From Salinispora cortesiana (GTDB lineage Bacteria; Actinomycetota; Actinomycetes; Mycobacteriales; Micromonosporaceae): a stretch of DNA of 61,790 nucleotides. Below, piece after piece: positions 34,260 through 46,732 of this stretch. A program made the translations under genes and the position numbers. A model generated the notes under the pieces. It was not told the DNA's origin, did not search any database, and worked only from the letters and a program-made list of their open reading frames with translations. The stretch is from the NCBI RefSeq assembly GCF_000484695.1, contig NZ_AXVR01000027.1, positions 1 through 61,790 of the forward strand, written 5' to 3'. The stretch's first letter is position 1. Every line of letters starts with the position of its first letter.

Positions 34260-35303
34260 GTGGATGTCTCCATCGTTCCGGCCGCGACCGCCGACTCCCT
34301 CGCCACCGACGAGCCCAGCGCGATTTGTCTCGAGGAGCCTCTCTGCGCCGTTCTCCACGACCTGACCGGCGCCGTGTGGTTCGCCGAGGGCAGCTACTGG
34401 ATCTTGATCAAGCCACTCCGTATCGCCCTGATTCTGGTGCTGGCCCTGGTGGCCCGCTGGCTGATCAGCCGGACCATCAAACGCCTCGTCCGCAGCACCA
34501 GCAGTGCGGGCATGCCGACGATGCTGCGACCGTTGCGGGAGCGGATCCCCACCACGGCCGCCGAGCCGGGTGAGTTCGTGCCGGAGCGGCGCCGACAGCG
34601 CGCCGAGGCGATCGGCTCGGTGTTGCGCAGCCTCTCCACGGCGTTCATCTTCGGCATCGCGTTGCTTATGGTGCTCAAGGAGTTCAGCTTCGAACTGGCG
34701 CCGCTACTCGCCAGCGCCGGCATCGTCGGGGTGGCCTTGGGCTTCGGCGCGCAGAGTCTGGTGAAGGACCTGATCGCCGGGCTGTTCATGCTGATCGAGG
34801 ATCAGTACGGCGTCGGGGACACGGTCGACTTCGGGGAGGCGACCGGCTTTGTGGAGTCGGTCGGCCTGCGGGTGACGACGGTACGCGACGCGCGCGGAGT
34901 TCTCTGGTACATCCGCAACGGAGAAATCATCCGGGTCGGCAACAAGAGTCAGGGCTGGGCGCTGGTCGTGGTGGACCTGCCGATCGGCTTCGCCAGCACC
35001 GAGGAGGCGACAGCGGTGCTACGGGACGCAGCCGCATCGGTCGCGGTGGACCCGGAGCTGGCGGCGGAGATCATCGAGCCACCCGAGGTACTGGGCGTCG
35101 AGCAGATGACGATGGACGGCGCGGTGATCCGTACCGTGGTGAAGACAACGGCGGACGGTCAGTTCGCGGTCGGCCGGGAACTACGTCGCCGGCTGGCCGG
35201 TGCACTGGAGAACTCCGGCTTCACCGATAAGATCGCCGCGGCTCGGTTCCCGGGCCTACCGGCGCAGGCATCCCGGGTGGGCGAGGGCAGCGGCACGCCG
35301 TGA
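34260..35303 (+). CDS. Small-conductance mechanosensitive channel (MscS family)
   Basis: A 347-residue membrane protein. A first span is at about residues 40-60 (IALILVLALVARWLI), a second at SLSTAFIFGIALLMVL and the pore helix region at LAPLLASAGIVGVALGFGAQSLVKDLIAGLFML, which is the MscS signature. The beta domain follows (YGVGDTVDFGEATGFVESVGLRVT), then a C-terminal alpha/beta vestibule. Such channels release solutes upon hypo-osmotic shock. The GTG at 34260 fits the usual length and has a GAAGG upstream; other in-frame starts further upstream cannot be excluded. Confidence 0.9.
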   Translation: MDVSIVPAATADSLATDEPSAICLEEPLCAVLHDLTGAVWFAEGSYWILIKPLRIALILVLALVARWLISRTIKRLVRSTSSAGMPTMLRPLRERIPTTAAEPGEFVPERRRQRAEAIGSVLRSLSTAFIFGIALLMVLKEFSFELAPLLASAGIVGVALGFGAQSLVKDLIAGLFMLIEDQYGVGDTVDFGEATGFVESVGLRVTTVRDARGVLWYIRNGEIIRVGNKSQGWALVVVDLPIGFASTEEATAVLRDAAASVAVDPELAAEIIEPPEVLGVEQMTMDGAVIRTVVKTTADGQFAVGRELRRRLAGALENSGFTDKIAAARFPGLPAQASRVGEGSGTP

Positions 35304-35513
35304 CCGAAGCGGCGACTTCCGTCGACCGCCCCTTCGACTATCCTCTTTTCGTTCAGTCGGCGATCCGACGATCAACCATTTCGCCCTGGCTGGTTGTCGG
35401 TGATTCCGGCAGAATCCGATACAGCTCCCCGGCAGCGGAGGAATTTCCTCGCTGATCGACGAATCGGACGATACTTCCCGACTCGGCCACTCAGGAGGCC
35501 CGGTCCGGGAACG

Positions 35514-36911
35514 ATGGAGGCGATGGTGCCCAACGGCCAACCTTCTCCAGCCCGTCCGGCCACCTTCAGTGAGGTGTTCGCCCAGCGCGAGTACCGATTT
35601 ATTCTGACGGCCGGAGTCCTCGCCTGGGTTGGTGACTACCTCGCGAAGGCTGCGGTGACCCTCCTGGTCTACCGGGAGACCGAGTCGGTAGCGCTCTCCG
35701 CGGCGGCCTTCGCCATCAGCTACCTGCCCTGGCTGATCGGCGGTCCGCTGCTCGCGACCGTCGCCGAACGGTATCCCCACCGCGCCGTGATGGTCACCTG
35801 CGACCTGATCCGGATGGCGCTGCTGCTGGTCATCGCGCTGCCCGGGATGCCGACTCCGCTGATCCTGGCGCTCCTCTTCACCGCCACCCTCGCCAACCCG
35901 CCGAGTCAGGCCGCCCGGTCGGCACTGCTGCCACGGATCCTGACCGGTGACCGTCTCGTGGTCGGGTTGTCGATCAACGCCAGCGTCGGCCAGGCCGCGC
36001 AGGTTGTTGGCTACCTGTCCGGCGCGGCGATCGCGGCGGCCAGCCCCACCCTCGCCCTGCTGGTCACCGCAGCGACCTATGCCGTATCCGCCACGCTGAT
36101 CCGCCTCGGGGTGATCGCCCGACCAACGGCGATGAAGGCTGCATACCGCAGCCACCTGCTGCGGGAGACCGGCGAGGGATTCCGCATCGTCTTCGGCCAA
36201 CCCGTGTTACGCGCCATCGCGATCCTCGTGTTCAGCGCCATGCTCTTCTCCATCGTCCCGGAAGGGTTGGCGGCGGCGTGGGCGGGCCGACACTCCGACG
36301 ACATGGACCAGGGCCTCGCCCAGGCGGTCATCATGGCCGCCGTCCCGGTCGGGTACATCCTCGGGGGCCTGATCGTCGGCCGCCTGGTCGCGCCGGCCCG
36401 GCGGATCGCGCTGATGCGCCCGCTGGCAGTGCTCGCTCCGCTGCTCCTGGTTCCCACCCTGCTCGACCCGTCGCCACTGGTGGTGGCGCTGTTGGCCGCC
36501 GGGTGCGGATTCGCCGTCGCCGGGCTGCTGCCAACGGCCAACGGCCTGTTCGTACGAGCCCTGCCGGATGGCTTCCGGGCTCGCGCCTTCGGTGTCATGG
36601 CCTCCGGCATGCAGGTGATCCAGGGTCTGGCGGTTCTGGTCACCGGGCTGCTCGCCGACCGGTTCTCCATCCCGCTCGTGGTCGGCCTCTGGAGCAGCGC
36701 CGGGGTGCTACTGATGACCGCTGCGGTGCTGTCGTGGCCGAGTCAGGCGAGGGTTGACGCCGCGATCGAGGCGGCTTCGCGAGCTGACGCACCCGATCCG
36801 GCGCCGCCCGTCCCCCGGCCGAGACCAGACCGCCCTGAGGACCAGCCGGTCGACAGCCCGGGCGAGGACCAGCGGGACGCCCGGAAACGGCATCGCAACA
36901 GGGTGTCCTGA
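35514..36911 (+). CDS. MFS transporter (MFS_3/enterobactin-exporter-like)
   Basis: A 465-residue membrane protein with about ten to twelve hydrophobic spans and the MFS_3-type N-terminus [31 protein letters not shown] cytoplasmic loop near 200 contains [19 protein letters not shown]. The tail after residue 410 is polar and rich in Pro, Arg and Asp. It probably exports a small molecule by proton antiport; the substrate cannot be assigned. The ATG at 35514 gives the expected N-terminus; ATG at 35523 is an alternative. The 210 bases before it show no gene. Confidence 0.88.
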   Translation: MEAMVPNGQPSPARPATFSEVFAQREYRFILTAGVLAWVGDYLAKAAVTLLVYRETESVALSAAAFAISYLPWLIGGPLLATVAERYPHRAVMVTCDLIRMALLLVIALPGMPTPLILALLFTATLANPPSQAARSALLPRILTGDRLVVGLSINASVGQAAQVVGYLSGAAIAAASPTLALLVTAATYAVSATLIRLGVIARPTAMKAAYRSHLLRETGEGFRIVFGQPVLRAIAILVFSAMLFSIVPEGLAAAWAGRHSDDMDQGLAQAVIMAAVPVGYILGGLIVGRLVAPARRIALMRPLAVLAPLLLVPTLLDPSPLVVALLAAGCGFAVAGLLPTANGLFVRALPDGFRARAFGVMASGMQVIQGLAVLVTGLLADRFSIPLVVGLWSSAGVLLMTAAVLSWPSQARVDAAIEAASRADAPDPAPPVPRPRPDRPEDQPVDSPGEDQRDARKRHRNRVS

Positions 36912-36994
36912 CCGGGCCCGAGGCAGGCCGGGAGGTGATCCGGCCCACGTCCAGCCAGCGGCGGACAGCCACCGAAACCTGGCAGGATGGAGCC

Positions 36995-37423
36995 GTGCAT
37001 CCCGCAGGCGAATCGGGCAGCCCCGCCCCCTCAACGAGTTTCTTCGATGCGGTCGGCGGCGAGCCCACCTTCCGTAAGCTGGTGGACGAGTTCTATGCCG
37101 GCATTGCTGACGACCCGCTACTGCGTCCGATGTATCCAGAGGAGGACCTGGGGCCGGCCGCGGAGCGGCTCACCCTGTTCCTGATGCAGTACTGGGGCGG
37201 GCCGAACACCTACTCCGCCCAGCGGGGGCACCCGCGACTGCGGATGCGGCACGCACCGTTTCGGATCGGGGCGGCGGAACGGGACGCCTGGCTGCGACAC
37301 ATGCGGCAGGCGGTGGACCGGCTGGACCTGCCACCGGAACTCGCCGCCGCGCTCTGGAGCTACCTGGAGCGGGCTGCGTACTTCATGGTGAACGCGCTGG
37401 AGGACCCGGCCACGCCAGCGTGA
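36995..37423 (+). CDS. glbO: Group II truncated haemoglobin (GlbO-like)
   Basis: A 142-residue globin of the 2-on-2 class. [37 protein letters not shown] contains Tyr34 at the B10 position, [10 protein letters not shown] has the proximal His86, and Trp99 at G8 is the mark of group II. Mycobacterial GlbO binds oxygen and has been linked to peroxide handling and respiration. The GTG at 36995 is chosen from family length; CAGGAT lies six bases upstream and may be a -10 element of a leaderless message. It converges on the YbjN gene. Confidence 0.93.
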   Translation: MHPAGESGSPAPSTSFFDAVGGEPTFRKLVDEFYAGIADDPLLRPMYPEEDLGPAAERLTLFLMQYWGGPNTYSAQRGHPRLRMRHAPFRIGAAERDAWLRHMRQAVDRLDLPPELAAALWSYLERAAYFMVNALEDPATPA

Positions 37424-37440
37424 CCGGCAGACTCGGCGGG

Positions 37441-38025
37441 TCAGAGCAGGGCACCTTCGTCGTGCAGCCAGTCAACGAAGCTGGTGGCTACCGCCGCCCC
37501 ACAGTCGATCATTTCGACCAGGAGCGCGTCGTGCACGCCAGCGGCGAACGGCACCTGCAACTCGGCATAGATCGGGAGCTGGCCGCGCTCGGACGGATCT
37601 CCGATGTACGCCTTACAGAAGCGCCGGGTGTGGTTCCACTCGTTGACCACGCGGTAGGCCCGATCCTCCCAATCCGGCGGAACGGTCGCATGCGGCCGAA
37701 CGCGCAACACCAGGATCTCGTCGTCCGGGCCCTCGAGCGCGACCAGGACCGCGTGCCGCTCCCACATCGCCAGCAGGTTTCCGTCGCCGTCGGCCAGGTA
37801 GCGCACGTCGAGCCGGTCCAGCGCGGCGCTGATCCGGCTGAGCGTGACCGGCGCGACCGTAGCGGCTGCGTCCACGACCGGAGAATGATCGACTCCGGTA
37901 AAACTATCGCCCGGTTGTCGGGGAGCCGGCGGGCCAACCCGGACCGTGTCCTCCACTGTGACCCTGCTCCGGCTGTCCGGCTCGCCGCCGTCAGCAGGAC
38001 CGGGGCGCCACGACCACCACGGCAT
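37441..38025 (-). CDS. YbjN domain-containing protein
   Basis: A 194-residue soluble protein. The first 60 residues are low complexity; the rest is a YbjN-type alpha/beta domain with ISAALDRLDVRYLADGDGNLLAMW, VLVALEGPDDEILVLRVRPHA, the helix AYRVVNEWNHTRRFCKAYI and a C-terminal acidic helix. The fold resembles type III secretion chaperones, and YbjN proteins are thought to affect stress responses and protein interactions, but no defined activity is known in actinobacteria. Confidence 0.82.
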   Translation of the reverse strand: MPWWSWRPGPADGGEPDSRSRVTVEDTVRVGPPAPRQPGDSFTGVDHSPVVDAAATVAPVTLSRISAALDRLDVRYLADGDGNLLAMWERHAVLVALEGPDDEILVLRVRPHATVPPDWEDRAYRVVNEWNHTRRFCKAYIGDPSERGQLPIYAELQVPFAAGVHDALLVEMIDCGAAVATSFVDWLHDEGALL

Positions 38026-38156
38026 CGCTCACCCACCTCACTCCCCAGCGGATCCAGCCCCTAACGCTGCGTTGGATCCGAGGATGGACGGTACCCGGAC
38101 AGCCGGGAAGAAGCACCCCCCTAATGAGCTCCCCAGGACAGAAGGACGATGGGGGA

Positions 38157-38879
38157 TCACCCGGACTGCCGACCAAGGATAGGCCGAACGGTTAGATTTG
38201 TCACCCTCTGCAACCATACTGCCCCGTAGGGCCCAACCAGGCCGACCCATTGGCCGACCGCCCGGACCTGCACTCCACCGGGCGCCTCCGGCGCACCGAG
38301 GAAGCCCATCCGCACCAGGCCCTGGACCAACCGCTGGGGCACCTCGACCGGGGTGGCGGGAGAGTCGTTCGGAGTGACGACCACCGGCACATGATCCAGG
38401 AGAGCATCACGCAACACCCGCTCGCCGAGCGCCCTACCCCCCACTCCACGCCCGGCGGCATCCCGAAGGGCCACCGCCGCGGCTTCGGCCACCCGCCGCA
38501 ACTCGGCCGCAGGGAGCGTCTCCACCCGCCGGCTGGCGGGCGGCGGCAGCGGCCAGCGCCACTGCGCGTCCCGGCGGGCGGGCAGCGCCGAACCACCCGC
38601 GGTCAGCTCCGCCAACAGCTCGCCGGCGGCAACGGTGGCGTCACCGGGGCCACCGCCGGCCACAGTGTGGACCACCAGCACCCCCCACGGCAACCGCGCC
38701 CAGAGGGCGGTCCGCTCCGACCGACTGGCGGGCCGCAACCGCACCAACGCCCCCCGGTCCAGCCGGACCAGCCGGGCCAGGAACGCGCCCGCGTCGACAA
38801 CCCCGGTCAGCCCATGGCCCACCCCGCCGGGCACCGGGGGCGGGTAACCACCCCGGCCCCCGGTGTCCGGGCCGGTCAC
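38157..38879 (-). CDS. Conserved hypothetical protein in the ettA operon (240 aa)
   Basis: I do not recognise a fold. The protein is soluble, Arg/Ala/Val-rich and lacks clear catalytic motifs; stretches such as DAGAFLARLVRLDRGALVRLRP and LPWGVLVVHTVAG look structured. The start ATG overlaps the thioesterase stop (ATGA at 38876-38879), so translation is coupled to the ettA-thioesterase pair. M. tuberculosis has an uncharacterised gene in the same place beside its EttA homologue, as I recall. Confidence 0.75.
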   Translation of the reverse strand: MTGPDTGGRGGYPPPVPGGVGHGLTGVVDAGAFLARLVRLDRGALVRLRPASRSERTALWARLPWGVLVVHTVAGGGPGDATVAAGELLAELTAGGSALPARRDAQWRWPLPPPASRRVETLPAAELRRVAEAAAVALRDAAGRGVGGRALGERVLRDALLDHVPVVVTPNDSPATPVEVPQRLVQGLVRMGFLGAPEAPGGVQVRAVGQWVGLVGPYGAVWLQRVTNLTVRPILGRQSG

Positions 38880-39322
38880 GCCGCCCCCTCCTGGATGAGG
38901 TAAGTGCGCAGGAAGGCCCGCTCCTCAGCGGAGAGGCGGCGCGGCAGCTGTCGGCTCAGATCAAACGGCACCAGCACCGACCGGGCCCGACTGACCAGTA
39001 GGTCACCGTCGTACATCTCGTAGTCGACGGTAGCGGAGGCGGCGCGAATCTCCGACACCCAGAGCTCGATCCGGACGGTTGGGGCCGATTCCGCTGTGGC
39101 CCGCCCGAGCGCGTAGTCGACCGGCCTCAGGTAGTCGACCTCGTGCCGCCGAATCACCACACCGTCAGCGAACGAGCCGACGCCCCAGGCCCGGCCCCCG
39201 GCGAACATCAGGGCCACCCGCGCCTCCTCGTAGAGGGTGAGGAAGCGCGAGTTGTTGATGTGCCCGTACGCGTCCAGGTCGGACCAGCGCAGCGTGCAGT
39301 GGTAGACGAACCGATCTGCCAT
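38876..39322 (-). CDS. Acyl-CoA thioesterase (hotdog fold, 4HBT/YbgC type)
   Basis: A 148-residue single-hotdog protein. The YbgC-type motif LRWSDLDAYGHINNSRFLTLYEEAR contains the catalytic Asp17 and the GHINN loop; HEVDYLRPV follows, and a beta strand with a conserved SARATVDYEMYDG-like segment. It hydrolyses an acyl-CoA thioester; the chain specificity is not visible. It begins three bases after the ettA stop. Confidence 0.9.
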   Translation of the reverse strand: MADRFVYHCTLRWSDLDAYGHINNSRFLTLYEEARVALMFAGGRAWGVGSFADGVVIRRHEVDYLRPVDYALGRATAESAPTVRIELWVSEIRAASATVDYEMYDGDLLVSRARSVLVPFDLSRQLPRRLSAEERAFLRTYLIQEGAA

Positions 39323-39325
39323 GTG

Positions 39326-41002
<1,677 letters not shown>

Positions 41003-41321
41003 GGTGCGGGCTACCCTCCATCGGTCAACGGGTGTGGTCTACACGGGCGGGGCCGGCCGCGGATGCGGAGCCGAGGTCGCCCGTCGACGGGCCGATCACG
41101 CCGGCCCGTCGTCAATCCTGACAGGTCACCCCGCCTGCGCCCACATCACCCCGCCGGGCCGGCGCCCGACCCGGCAGACCAACAGAATTGTCTACAAGAT
41201 CACGTTTGGGGTTCGGTGCCGCCAAGTGGGTGCGCTAAGTCCGGCACGGTACACCAGACGCCGCGGCTACGCTCAGTACGCTCGTCGCGGTGGATTCGTC
41301 AGCACCCGGAGGTGGCCCAAC
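41003..41321. other. Divergent intergenic region between ettA and otsA
   Basis: About 320 bases without a credible gene. It should hold both promoters. I see no convincing -35/-10 pair, only an AT-richer island around 41185-41215. GGAGG at 41308-41312 is the otsA ribosome binding site. Confidence 0.5.
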
Positions 41322-42722
41322 GTGACCGTCCGCAGCTCCTTTGTCGTAGTGGCCAATCGACTGCCCGTTGACGAGGTGAGCACACCCGAGGGACGGCAGT
41401 GGCGACGTAGCCCGGGTGGGCTCGTGACCGCACTGCATCCTGTTCTCGCCGAGCACCACGGCACCTGGGTCGGCTGGGCCGGCGGTAAGGGGGCTGCACC
41501 GGAGCCGTTCGACCTGGAGGGCATCCGGCTGCATCCGGTGCCGTTGAGCACGGAGGAGTTGGAGCGCTACTACGAGGGGCAGTCCAACGCCATGATCTGG
41601 CCGCTGTACCACGACGCGGTCGAGACCCCGGTCTACAAGCGCCGTTGGCGGGAGACGTACCGACTGGTGAACGCCCGCTTCGCGGAGGCGGCATCGGATG
41701 TCGCGGCGGAGGGCGCCACGGTCTGGGTGCAGGACTACCAGCTCCAGTTGGTGCCGGCGATGCTCCGCGAGCTCCGCCCCGACCTACGGATCGGCTTCTT
41801 CCTGCACATCCCGTTCCCGCCGATCGAGTTGTTCATGCAGATGCCGTTCCGCACCGAGATCCTCCGCGGGCTACTCGGCTCCGATCTGGTGGGCTTCCAG
41901 CAGCGGCTGGCGGCGCAGAACTTCGTCCGACTGGCCCGGCACCTGCTCGGGCTGCGCTACGAGGGACAGATGATCCAGGTCGACGGCCGGCGGGTGAAGG
42001 CGGGCGCGTTCCCCATCTCCATCGACACGCAGGAGATGGAGCGACTCGCGGTGGATCCGGCGATCCGAGCGCGGGCGCAGGAGATCCGCGAGGAGCTGGG
42101 GAACCCACGCACGATCATCCTGGGGGTCGACCGGCTCGACTACACCAAGGGCATCGAGTTACGACTCAAGGCCTTCCGCGAGCTGCTCTCTGACGGAAAG
42201 TTGACAGTTCCGGACGCGGTTATGGTGCAGGTGGCGACGCCCAGCCGGGAACGGGTGGAGCACTACCAGGCACTTCGCGTCAAGGTAGAGCGCGAGGTTG
42301 GTCGGATAAATGGCGAATTTGGCCGAGTTGGGGTGCCGGCGGTGCACTATCTGCACCAGTCGTACAGTCGCACCGAACTGGCCGCGATGTACGTCGCCGC
42401 CGACGTGATGATGGTGACCCCGCTGCGAGACGGAATGAATCTGGTGGCCAAGGAGTACGTAGCAGCGCGCGCCGACCGGGGTGGCGCGCTCGTGCTGAGT
42501 GAATTCGCCGGCGCGGCCACCGAGCTGCGCCAATCGTTCCTGTGTAACCCGCACGACCCGGACGCGGTCAAGGAGGCCCTGCTGCGGGCCGTGCACGTGG
42601 AGAAGCCGGAGGCCCGCCGCCGCATGCGGACAATGCAACGTCATCTACGCACCCACGACGTGGGGCACTGGGCGAAGTCCTTCCTCACCGAACTCGGCGT
42701 ACCGGGACCGGATGCCTCGTGA
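41322..42722 (+). CDS. otsA: Trehalose-6-phosphate synthase
   Basis: A 466-residue GT20 glycosyltransferase joining UDP/GDP-glucose and glucose-6-phosphate. Typical stretches are [10 protein letters not shown] at the N-terminus, [52 protein letters not shown] and [17 protein letters not shown]. The GTG at 41322 follows GGAGG nine bases upstream. The stop overlaps the start of the next gene as GTGA (42719-42722), so T6P synthase and the OtsB fusion protein are produced together. Confidence 0.96.
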   Translation: MTVRSSFVVVANRLPVDEVSTPEGRQWRRSPGGLVTALHPVLAEHHGTWVGWAGGKGAAPEPFDLEGIRLHPVPLSTEELERYYEGQSNAMIWPLYHDAVETPVYKRRWRETYRLVNARFAEAASDVAAEGATVWVQDYQLQLVPAMLRELRPDLRIGFFLHIPFPPIELFMQMPFRTEILRGLLGSDLVGFQQRLAAQNFVRLARHLLGLRYEGQMIQVDGRRVKAGAFPISIDTQEMERLAVDPAIRARAQEIREELGNPRTIILGVDRLDYTKGIELRLKAFRELLSDGKLTVPDAVMVQVATPSRERVEHYQALRVKVEREVGRINGEFGRVGVPAVHYLHQSYSRTELAAMYVAADVMMVTPLRDGMNLVAKEYVAARADRGGALVLSEFAGAATELRQSFLCNPHDPDAVKEALLRAVHVEKPEARRRMRTMQRHLRTHDVGHWAKSFLTELGVPGPDAS

Positions 42723-45322
42723 GCACCGGCACCACACTCGGCAACCCGGTCGGTGGCAACCTGGCGCAGGAGCTGCGCACCGTGATCGGTCGCATCGCCC
42801 GCGTCCCCCAGCTGCTGATCGCCTGTGACTACGACGGCACCCTCGCCCCGATCGTCGAGGACCCGAGCCGGGCCGTACCGCTGCCGGAGGCCGCGGCGGC
42901 GGTGCGTGCGCTCGCCTCGCTACCGCAGACCAACGTGGCGGTCGTCTCCGGGCGAGCACTGCGTGACCTGGCCGCCCTGTCCCGGCTGCCCAGCGAGGTC
43001 CATCTCGTCGGCAGCCACGGCTCCGAGTTCGACATCGGCTTCGTCGAACGGCTCTCCCCCGAGCTGGTCGCCGTCCGCACCCGGCTCCGCGACGCGCTGC
43101 GCGAGATTGTCGCCGCCCATCCCGGGGTTCGGCTGGAGCGCAAGCCGGCCAGTGTCGCCGTACACACCCGCGGGGTTGACCCGCAGGTCGCCGCCGCAGC
43201 CGTCGAGGCCGTCCGCAACGGCCCCGCGACCTGGGACGACGTCACCGTCACCCAGGGCAAGGAGGTCATCGAGCTGTCGGTGGTCGCCACCCACAAAGGC
43301 ACCGCCGTTGACCAGCTGCGCACCCAGCTCTCCGCCAGCGCGGTGCTGTTCATCGGCGATGATGTCACCGACGAGAACGCCTTCGGCAACCTGCACGGGC
43401 CAGATGTCGGCATCAAAATCGGGCCCGGCGAGACCAAGGCGCAGTATCGGGTAGCCGACCCGATCGAGGCCGCCCGCGCCCTCGGCCTGCTCCTGGAGAC
43501 CCGACGGAACTGGCTCTTCGGCGAGCGGGCGGTGCCGATCGAGCGGCACTCGATGCTGGCCAACGGCCGGACGGTCGCGCTCGTCACCCCCGAAGCCAAG
43601 GTCACCTGGCTGTGCAACCCCAAGCCCGACTCGGCTGCGATCTTCGCCGACCTGGTCGGCGGCAGCCCCGCCGGCTACTTCAGCGTCGTGCCGGAGCGCG
43701 GTGGTATCCCGCTCGGCCAGCGCTACCGCTCCAACACGATGACCGTGGAGACCCGGTGGTCCGGCCTGACCGTGACCGACTGGCTGGACACCCCGGACAC
43801 CGAGACCACACCGGACGGGCCGGCGATCGTCAGTGCCGACTCGGCCCTAGTCCGGGTGCTCACCGGACGCGGCCGGGCACAGCTGGAGTTCGCCCCCCGG
43901 CCCGAGTTCGGCCAGGTCGCCGTCCAGCTCCAACCGCTCGATGACGGGCTGCTGGTGCTCGGCTCCAACCACCCGATCGCGCTCTACTCCCCCGGCGTCA
44001 CCTGGGAGGTGGGCAGCGACGGCGTGTACGAGACGGCGAAGGCCGTCGTTGACCTCTCCGCCGCGGGCGGGCCGGTCGTGCTGGAGATGCGCTTCGGCAC
44101 CCACAGCCTGGAACACCACCGGCAGCCGATTCACGAGCGGCAGGCCGCGGCGGAGCAGCCCTGGAAGGACTGGGTGGCCACGCTGCGGCTGCCGACCACC
44201 GGCCGGGATCTGGTCGCCCGCAGCGCGCTCACCCTCCGCGGGCTGTGCCACCAGCCGAGCGGTTCCATCCTGGCCGCCGCGACCACCTCCCTGCCCGAGG
44301 AGCTGGGCGGCGTCCGCAACTGGGACTACCGCTACTGCTGGCTCCGCGACGCGGCGCTGACCGCCCGCGCGCTGGTCGACCTCGGCTCCACCGAGGAGGC
44401 CGAGGCGCTGCTGCGCTGGATCGACGGAGTCGTCGACCGCACCGGCGGGCACCCCGAACGGCTACACCCGCTCTACACAGTTGACGGTTACGAGTTGGGC
44501 GCCGAGGCCGTCATCGACACCTTGCCCGGCTACGCCGGCTCCCGGCCCGTCCGGGTCGGCAACCTCGCCAACCACCAGCTCCAACTCGACGTCTTCGGCC
44601 CGATCGCCGACCTGATCGCGGCCGTGGCCGACGCGCGCGGCTCCGTCCGGGACGACGAATGGCGGGTCCTGGAAAACATGGTGGAGGCGGTCCGCCGCCG
44701 CTGGCACGAGCCGGACCACGGCATCTGGGAGGCGCGCCTGGCGCCCCGACACCACATCTTCTCGAAGGTGATGTGCTGGCTGACCGTCGACCGGGCGCTG
44801 CACGTGGTCCGCAAGCACGGCGGCGAGGAGCAGGCCGCGTGGGTGGAGCTACGCGACCGGATCGGCGCCAACGTGCTCGAGTTCGGCTGGCACGAGCAGG
44901 CCGAGGCGTACAGCGTCGCGTACGGGCACGAGGACAGTGACGCCTCCTCGCTCTGGATCGGCCTCTCCGGCCTGCTCCCCGGGGACGACCCCCGCTTCGT
45001 CTCCACCGTCCTCAAGATCGAGGCAGATCTGCGCAGCGGCCCGGTGGTCTACCGCTATCACTGGGAGGACGGCCTACCCGGCCGGGAGGGCGGCTTCCAC
45101 ATCTGCACCTCGTGGTTGATCGAGGCGTACCTGCGTACGGGCCGCCGTGGCGACGCGGAGGAGTTGTTCACCCAAATGATCGACACCGCCGGACCGACCG
45201 GGCTGCTGCCCGAGCAGTACGACCCGCTGACCGAGCGCGGGCTGGGCAACCATCCTCAGGCCTACAGCCACCTCGGCGTGATCCGCTGCGCCCTCCTGTT
45301 GGACAACATGCTCAAGCAGTGA
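42719..45322 (+). CDS. otsB: Fusion of trehalose-6-phosphate phosphatase (OtsB) and GH15 glycosidase
   Basis: This 867-residue protein has two enzyme domains. Residues 1-265 are a HAD-type OtsB with nucleophile Asp37 in [24 protein letters not shown] and [10 protein letters not shown]. Residues 280-867 are a complete GH15 domain: [12 protein letters not shown] at 534-545, the general acid region DHGIWEAR with Glu671, and [21 protein letters not shown] with Glu832. GH15 in actinobacteria includes trehalases and glucoamylases. The fusion could make trehalose and then split it, or act on another glucoside. The GH15 active-site residues look intact, so the domain is probably active. Confidence 0.93.
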   Translation: MSTGTTLGNPVGGNLAQELRTVIGRIARVPQLLIACDYDGTLAPIVEDPSRAVPLPEAAAAVRALASLPQTNVAVVSGRALRDLAALSRLPSEVHLVGSHGSEFDIGFVERLSPELVAVRTRLRDALREIVAAHPGVRLERKPASVAVHTRGVDPQVAAAAVEAVRNGPATWDDVTVTQGKEVIELSVVATHKGTAVDQLRTQLSASAVLFIGDDVTDENAFGNLHGPDVGIKIGPGETKAQYRVADPIEAARALGLLLETRRNWLFGERAVPIERHSMLANGRTVALVTPEAKVTWLCNPKPDSAAIFADLVGGSPAGYFSVVPERGGIPLGQRYRSNTMTVETRWSGLTVTDWLDTPDTETTPDGPAIVSADSALVRVLTGRGRAQLEFAPRPEFGQVAVQLQPLDDGLLVLGSNHPIALYSPGVTWEVGSDGVYETAKAVVDLSAAGGPVVLEMRFGTHSLEHHRQPIHERQAAAEQPWKDWVATLRLPTTGRDLVARSALTLRGLCHQPSGSILAAATTSLPEELGGVRNWDYRYCWLRDAALTARALVDLGSTEEAEALLRWIDGVVDRTGGHPERLHPLYTVDGYELGAEAVIDTLPGYAGSRPVRVGNLANHQLQLDVFGPIADLIAAVADARGSVRDDEWRVLENMVEAVRRRWHEPDHGIWEARLAPRHHIFSKVMCWLTVDRALHVVRKHGGEEQAAWVELRDRIGANVLEFGWHEQAEAYSVAYGHEDSDASSLWIGLSGLLPGDDPRFVSTVLKIEADLRSGPVVYRYHWEDGLPGREGGFHICTSWLIEAYLRTGRRGDAEELFTQMIDTAGPTGLLPEQYDPLTERGLGNHPQAYSHLGVIRCALLLDNMLKQ

Positions 45323-45327
45323 GCCCC

Positions 45328-45356
45328 GGCGGCCGACGCGCGCCGCGTCGGCCGCC
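45328..45356 (+). terminator. Hairpin terminator after otsB
   Basis: GGCGGCCGACGCG (45328-45340) pairs perfectly with CGCGTCGGCCGCC (45344-45356) around a 3-base loop, five bases past the stop codon. A short pyrimidine run (TCTCCTC) follows. Confidence 0.8.
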
Positions 45357-45376
45357 TCTCCTCGTGATGGCGGCCC

Positions 45377-45450
45377 GCACCGGGCGGCCACCACGAGCAC
45401 CGGGCGGCCACCGCCGGCGTTGGGCCGCCACCACCAGTACCGGGCCGCCC
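45377..45450. repeat. Short degenerate GC-rich repeat between convergent genes
   Basis: GCACCGGGCGGCCACCACGA (45377-45396) is repeated at once as GCACCGGGCGGCCACC (45397-45412), then more loosely in inverted or altered form to about 45450. It lies between the otsB and cobA ends and has no coding role I can see. Confidence 0.55.
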
Positions 45451-46698
45451 TCAGGAGTCCAGCGCCCCGACCACGTCGCCGACGACCACGACCGCCGGGG
45501 GACGGAGGCCCGCCGCAGCCACGTCGGCCGCCACCACGCCGAGCGTGGAACGGATCGTGCGCTGGGCGCCGGTCGTACCCTCCTGTACGACCACAGCCGG
45601 GGTCTGGGCCGGACGACCGTGGGCGACCAACGTCGCGGAGATCGCCGCCAGATTCTTCAGTCCCATCAGAATCACCAACGTGCCACGCAGCCCGGCGAGG
45701 TGCTCCCACCGCACCATGGAGGCGGACGAGTCCGGCGGAACGTGCCCGGAGACCACGGTGAACTCATGCGCGACCGCCCGATGGGTCACCGGGACACCGG
45801 CGCCGGCCGCCGCGGCGACGGCGCTGGTGACCCCGGGTACCACCGTCACCGGCACGCCCGCCGCGGCGCAGGCCAGCAACTCCTCGCCACCGCGACCGAA
45901 GACGTACGGGTCGCCCCCCTTGAGCCGGACCACGGCCTTGCCGGCCAGGGCCCGGTCCACCAGGATCCGGTTGATCTCCTCCTGGGCACGGGCCGGGCCG
46001 TAGGGAATCTTGGTGGCGTCCACCAGCTCGACCTCGGGACCCAACTCGTCCAGGAGCAGCCCGGGCACGAGCCGGTCGGTGACCACCACCTCCGCCTCGG
46101 TGAGCAGCCGCCGCCCCTTGACAGTGATCAGCTCCGGGTCACCCGGTCCCGCGCCGACCAGGGCGACCTGCCCGCCGCGGCGGTTCGGACGCACCGGCCC
46201 CAGGGCACCGACAGCATCGGCCGGCGGCGGGGCCAGCCGACTCGGCCCGGCGGCGAGCAGCTCCCGGACCGCGTCCCGGACAGCCATCGCCCGGCGGGGG
46301 TCACCACCGCCGAGAACCGCCACCGTCACCGGGCCCTGCCGGGTCACCGCCGGCGTCCACGCGGTGGCGGCGGCGCGATCATCGGCCCGGACACAGAAGA
46401 TCCGCCGCTCATCGGCCACCGCGCTGATCGCGGCGGCGGCGCTCGGGTCGTCTACCGCGACCTGCACCAGCCAGGCGTCGTCGAGGTCGTCCGCGGCGAA
46501 CCGCCGCCGCTGCCAGCGCAGCCGCCCGGCGTCGGCGTGGGCGCGCAACGCCGGGGTCAGCTCCGGCGCGACCAGGAGGACGTCCGCGCCCGCGTCGAGC
46601 AACGCCGGCACCCGGCGGGTGGCCACGGCTCCCCCACCGACCAGGACCACCCGCCGGCCGGCCAGCCGCAGACCGAGCGGGTACGGATTGCCGCTCAT
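45451..46698 (-). CDS. cobA: Siroheme/cobalamin fusion: precorrin-2 dehydrogenase plus uroporphyrinogen-III C-methyltransferase
   Basis: A 415-residue CysG-like fusion. Residues 1-150 form the NAD-dependent dehydrogenase domain (LRLAGRRVVLVGGGAVATRRV). Residues 165-415 form the SAM-dependent methyltransferase with VALVGAGPGDPELITVKGRRLL, VVRLKGGDPYVFGRGGEE and VVPGVTSAVAAAAGAGVPVTHR. It makes precorrin-2 and can oxidise it towards sirohydrochlorin. The ATG at 46698 starts the usual MSGNPYPLGLRL; an upstream in-frame extension has no coding character. It is the last gene of the cobC-cobT-cobA block. Confidence 0.94.
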   Translation of the reverse strand: MSGNPYPLGLRLAGRRVVLVGGGAVATRRVPALLDAGADVLLVAPELTPALRAHADAGRLRWQRRRFAADDLDDAWLVQVAVDDPSAAAAISAVADERRIFCVRADDRAAATAWTPAVTRQGPVTVAVLGGGDPRRAMAVRDAVRELLAAGPSRLAPPPADAVGALGPVRPNRRGGQVALVGAGPGDPELITVKGRRLLTEAEVVVTDRLVPGLLLDELGPEVELVDATKIPYGPARAQEEINRILVDRALAGKAVVRLKGGDPYVFGRGGEELLACAAAGVPVTVVPGVTSAVAAAAGAGVPVTHRAVAHEFTVVSGHVPPDSSASMVRWEHLAGLRGTLVILMGLKNLAAISATLVAHGRPAQTPAVVVQEGTTGAQRTIRSTLGVVAADVAAAGLRPPAVVVVGDVVGALDS

Positions 46699-46732
46699 GC
46701 CGCCGCTTTCCCAGGTTGGACGGTTGGTGGCC

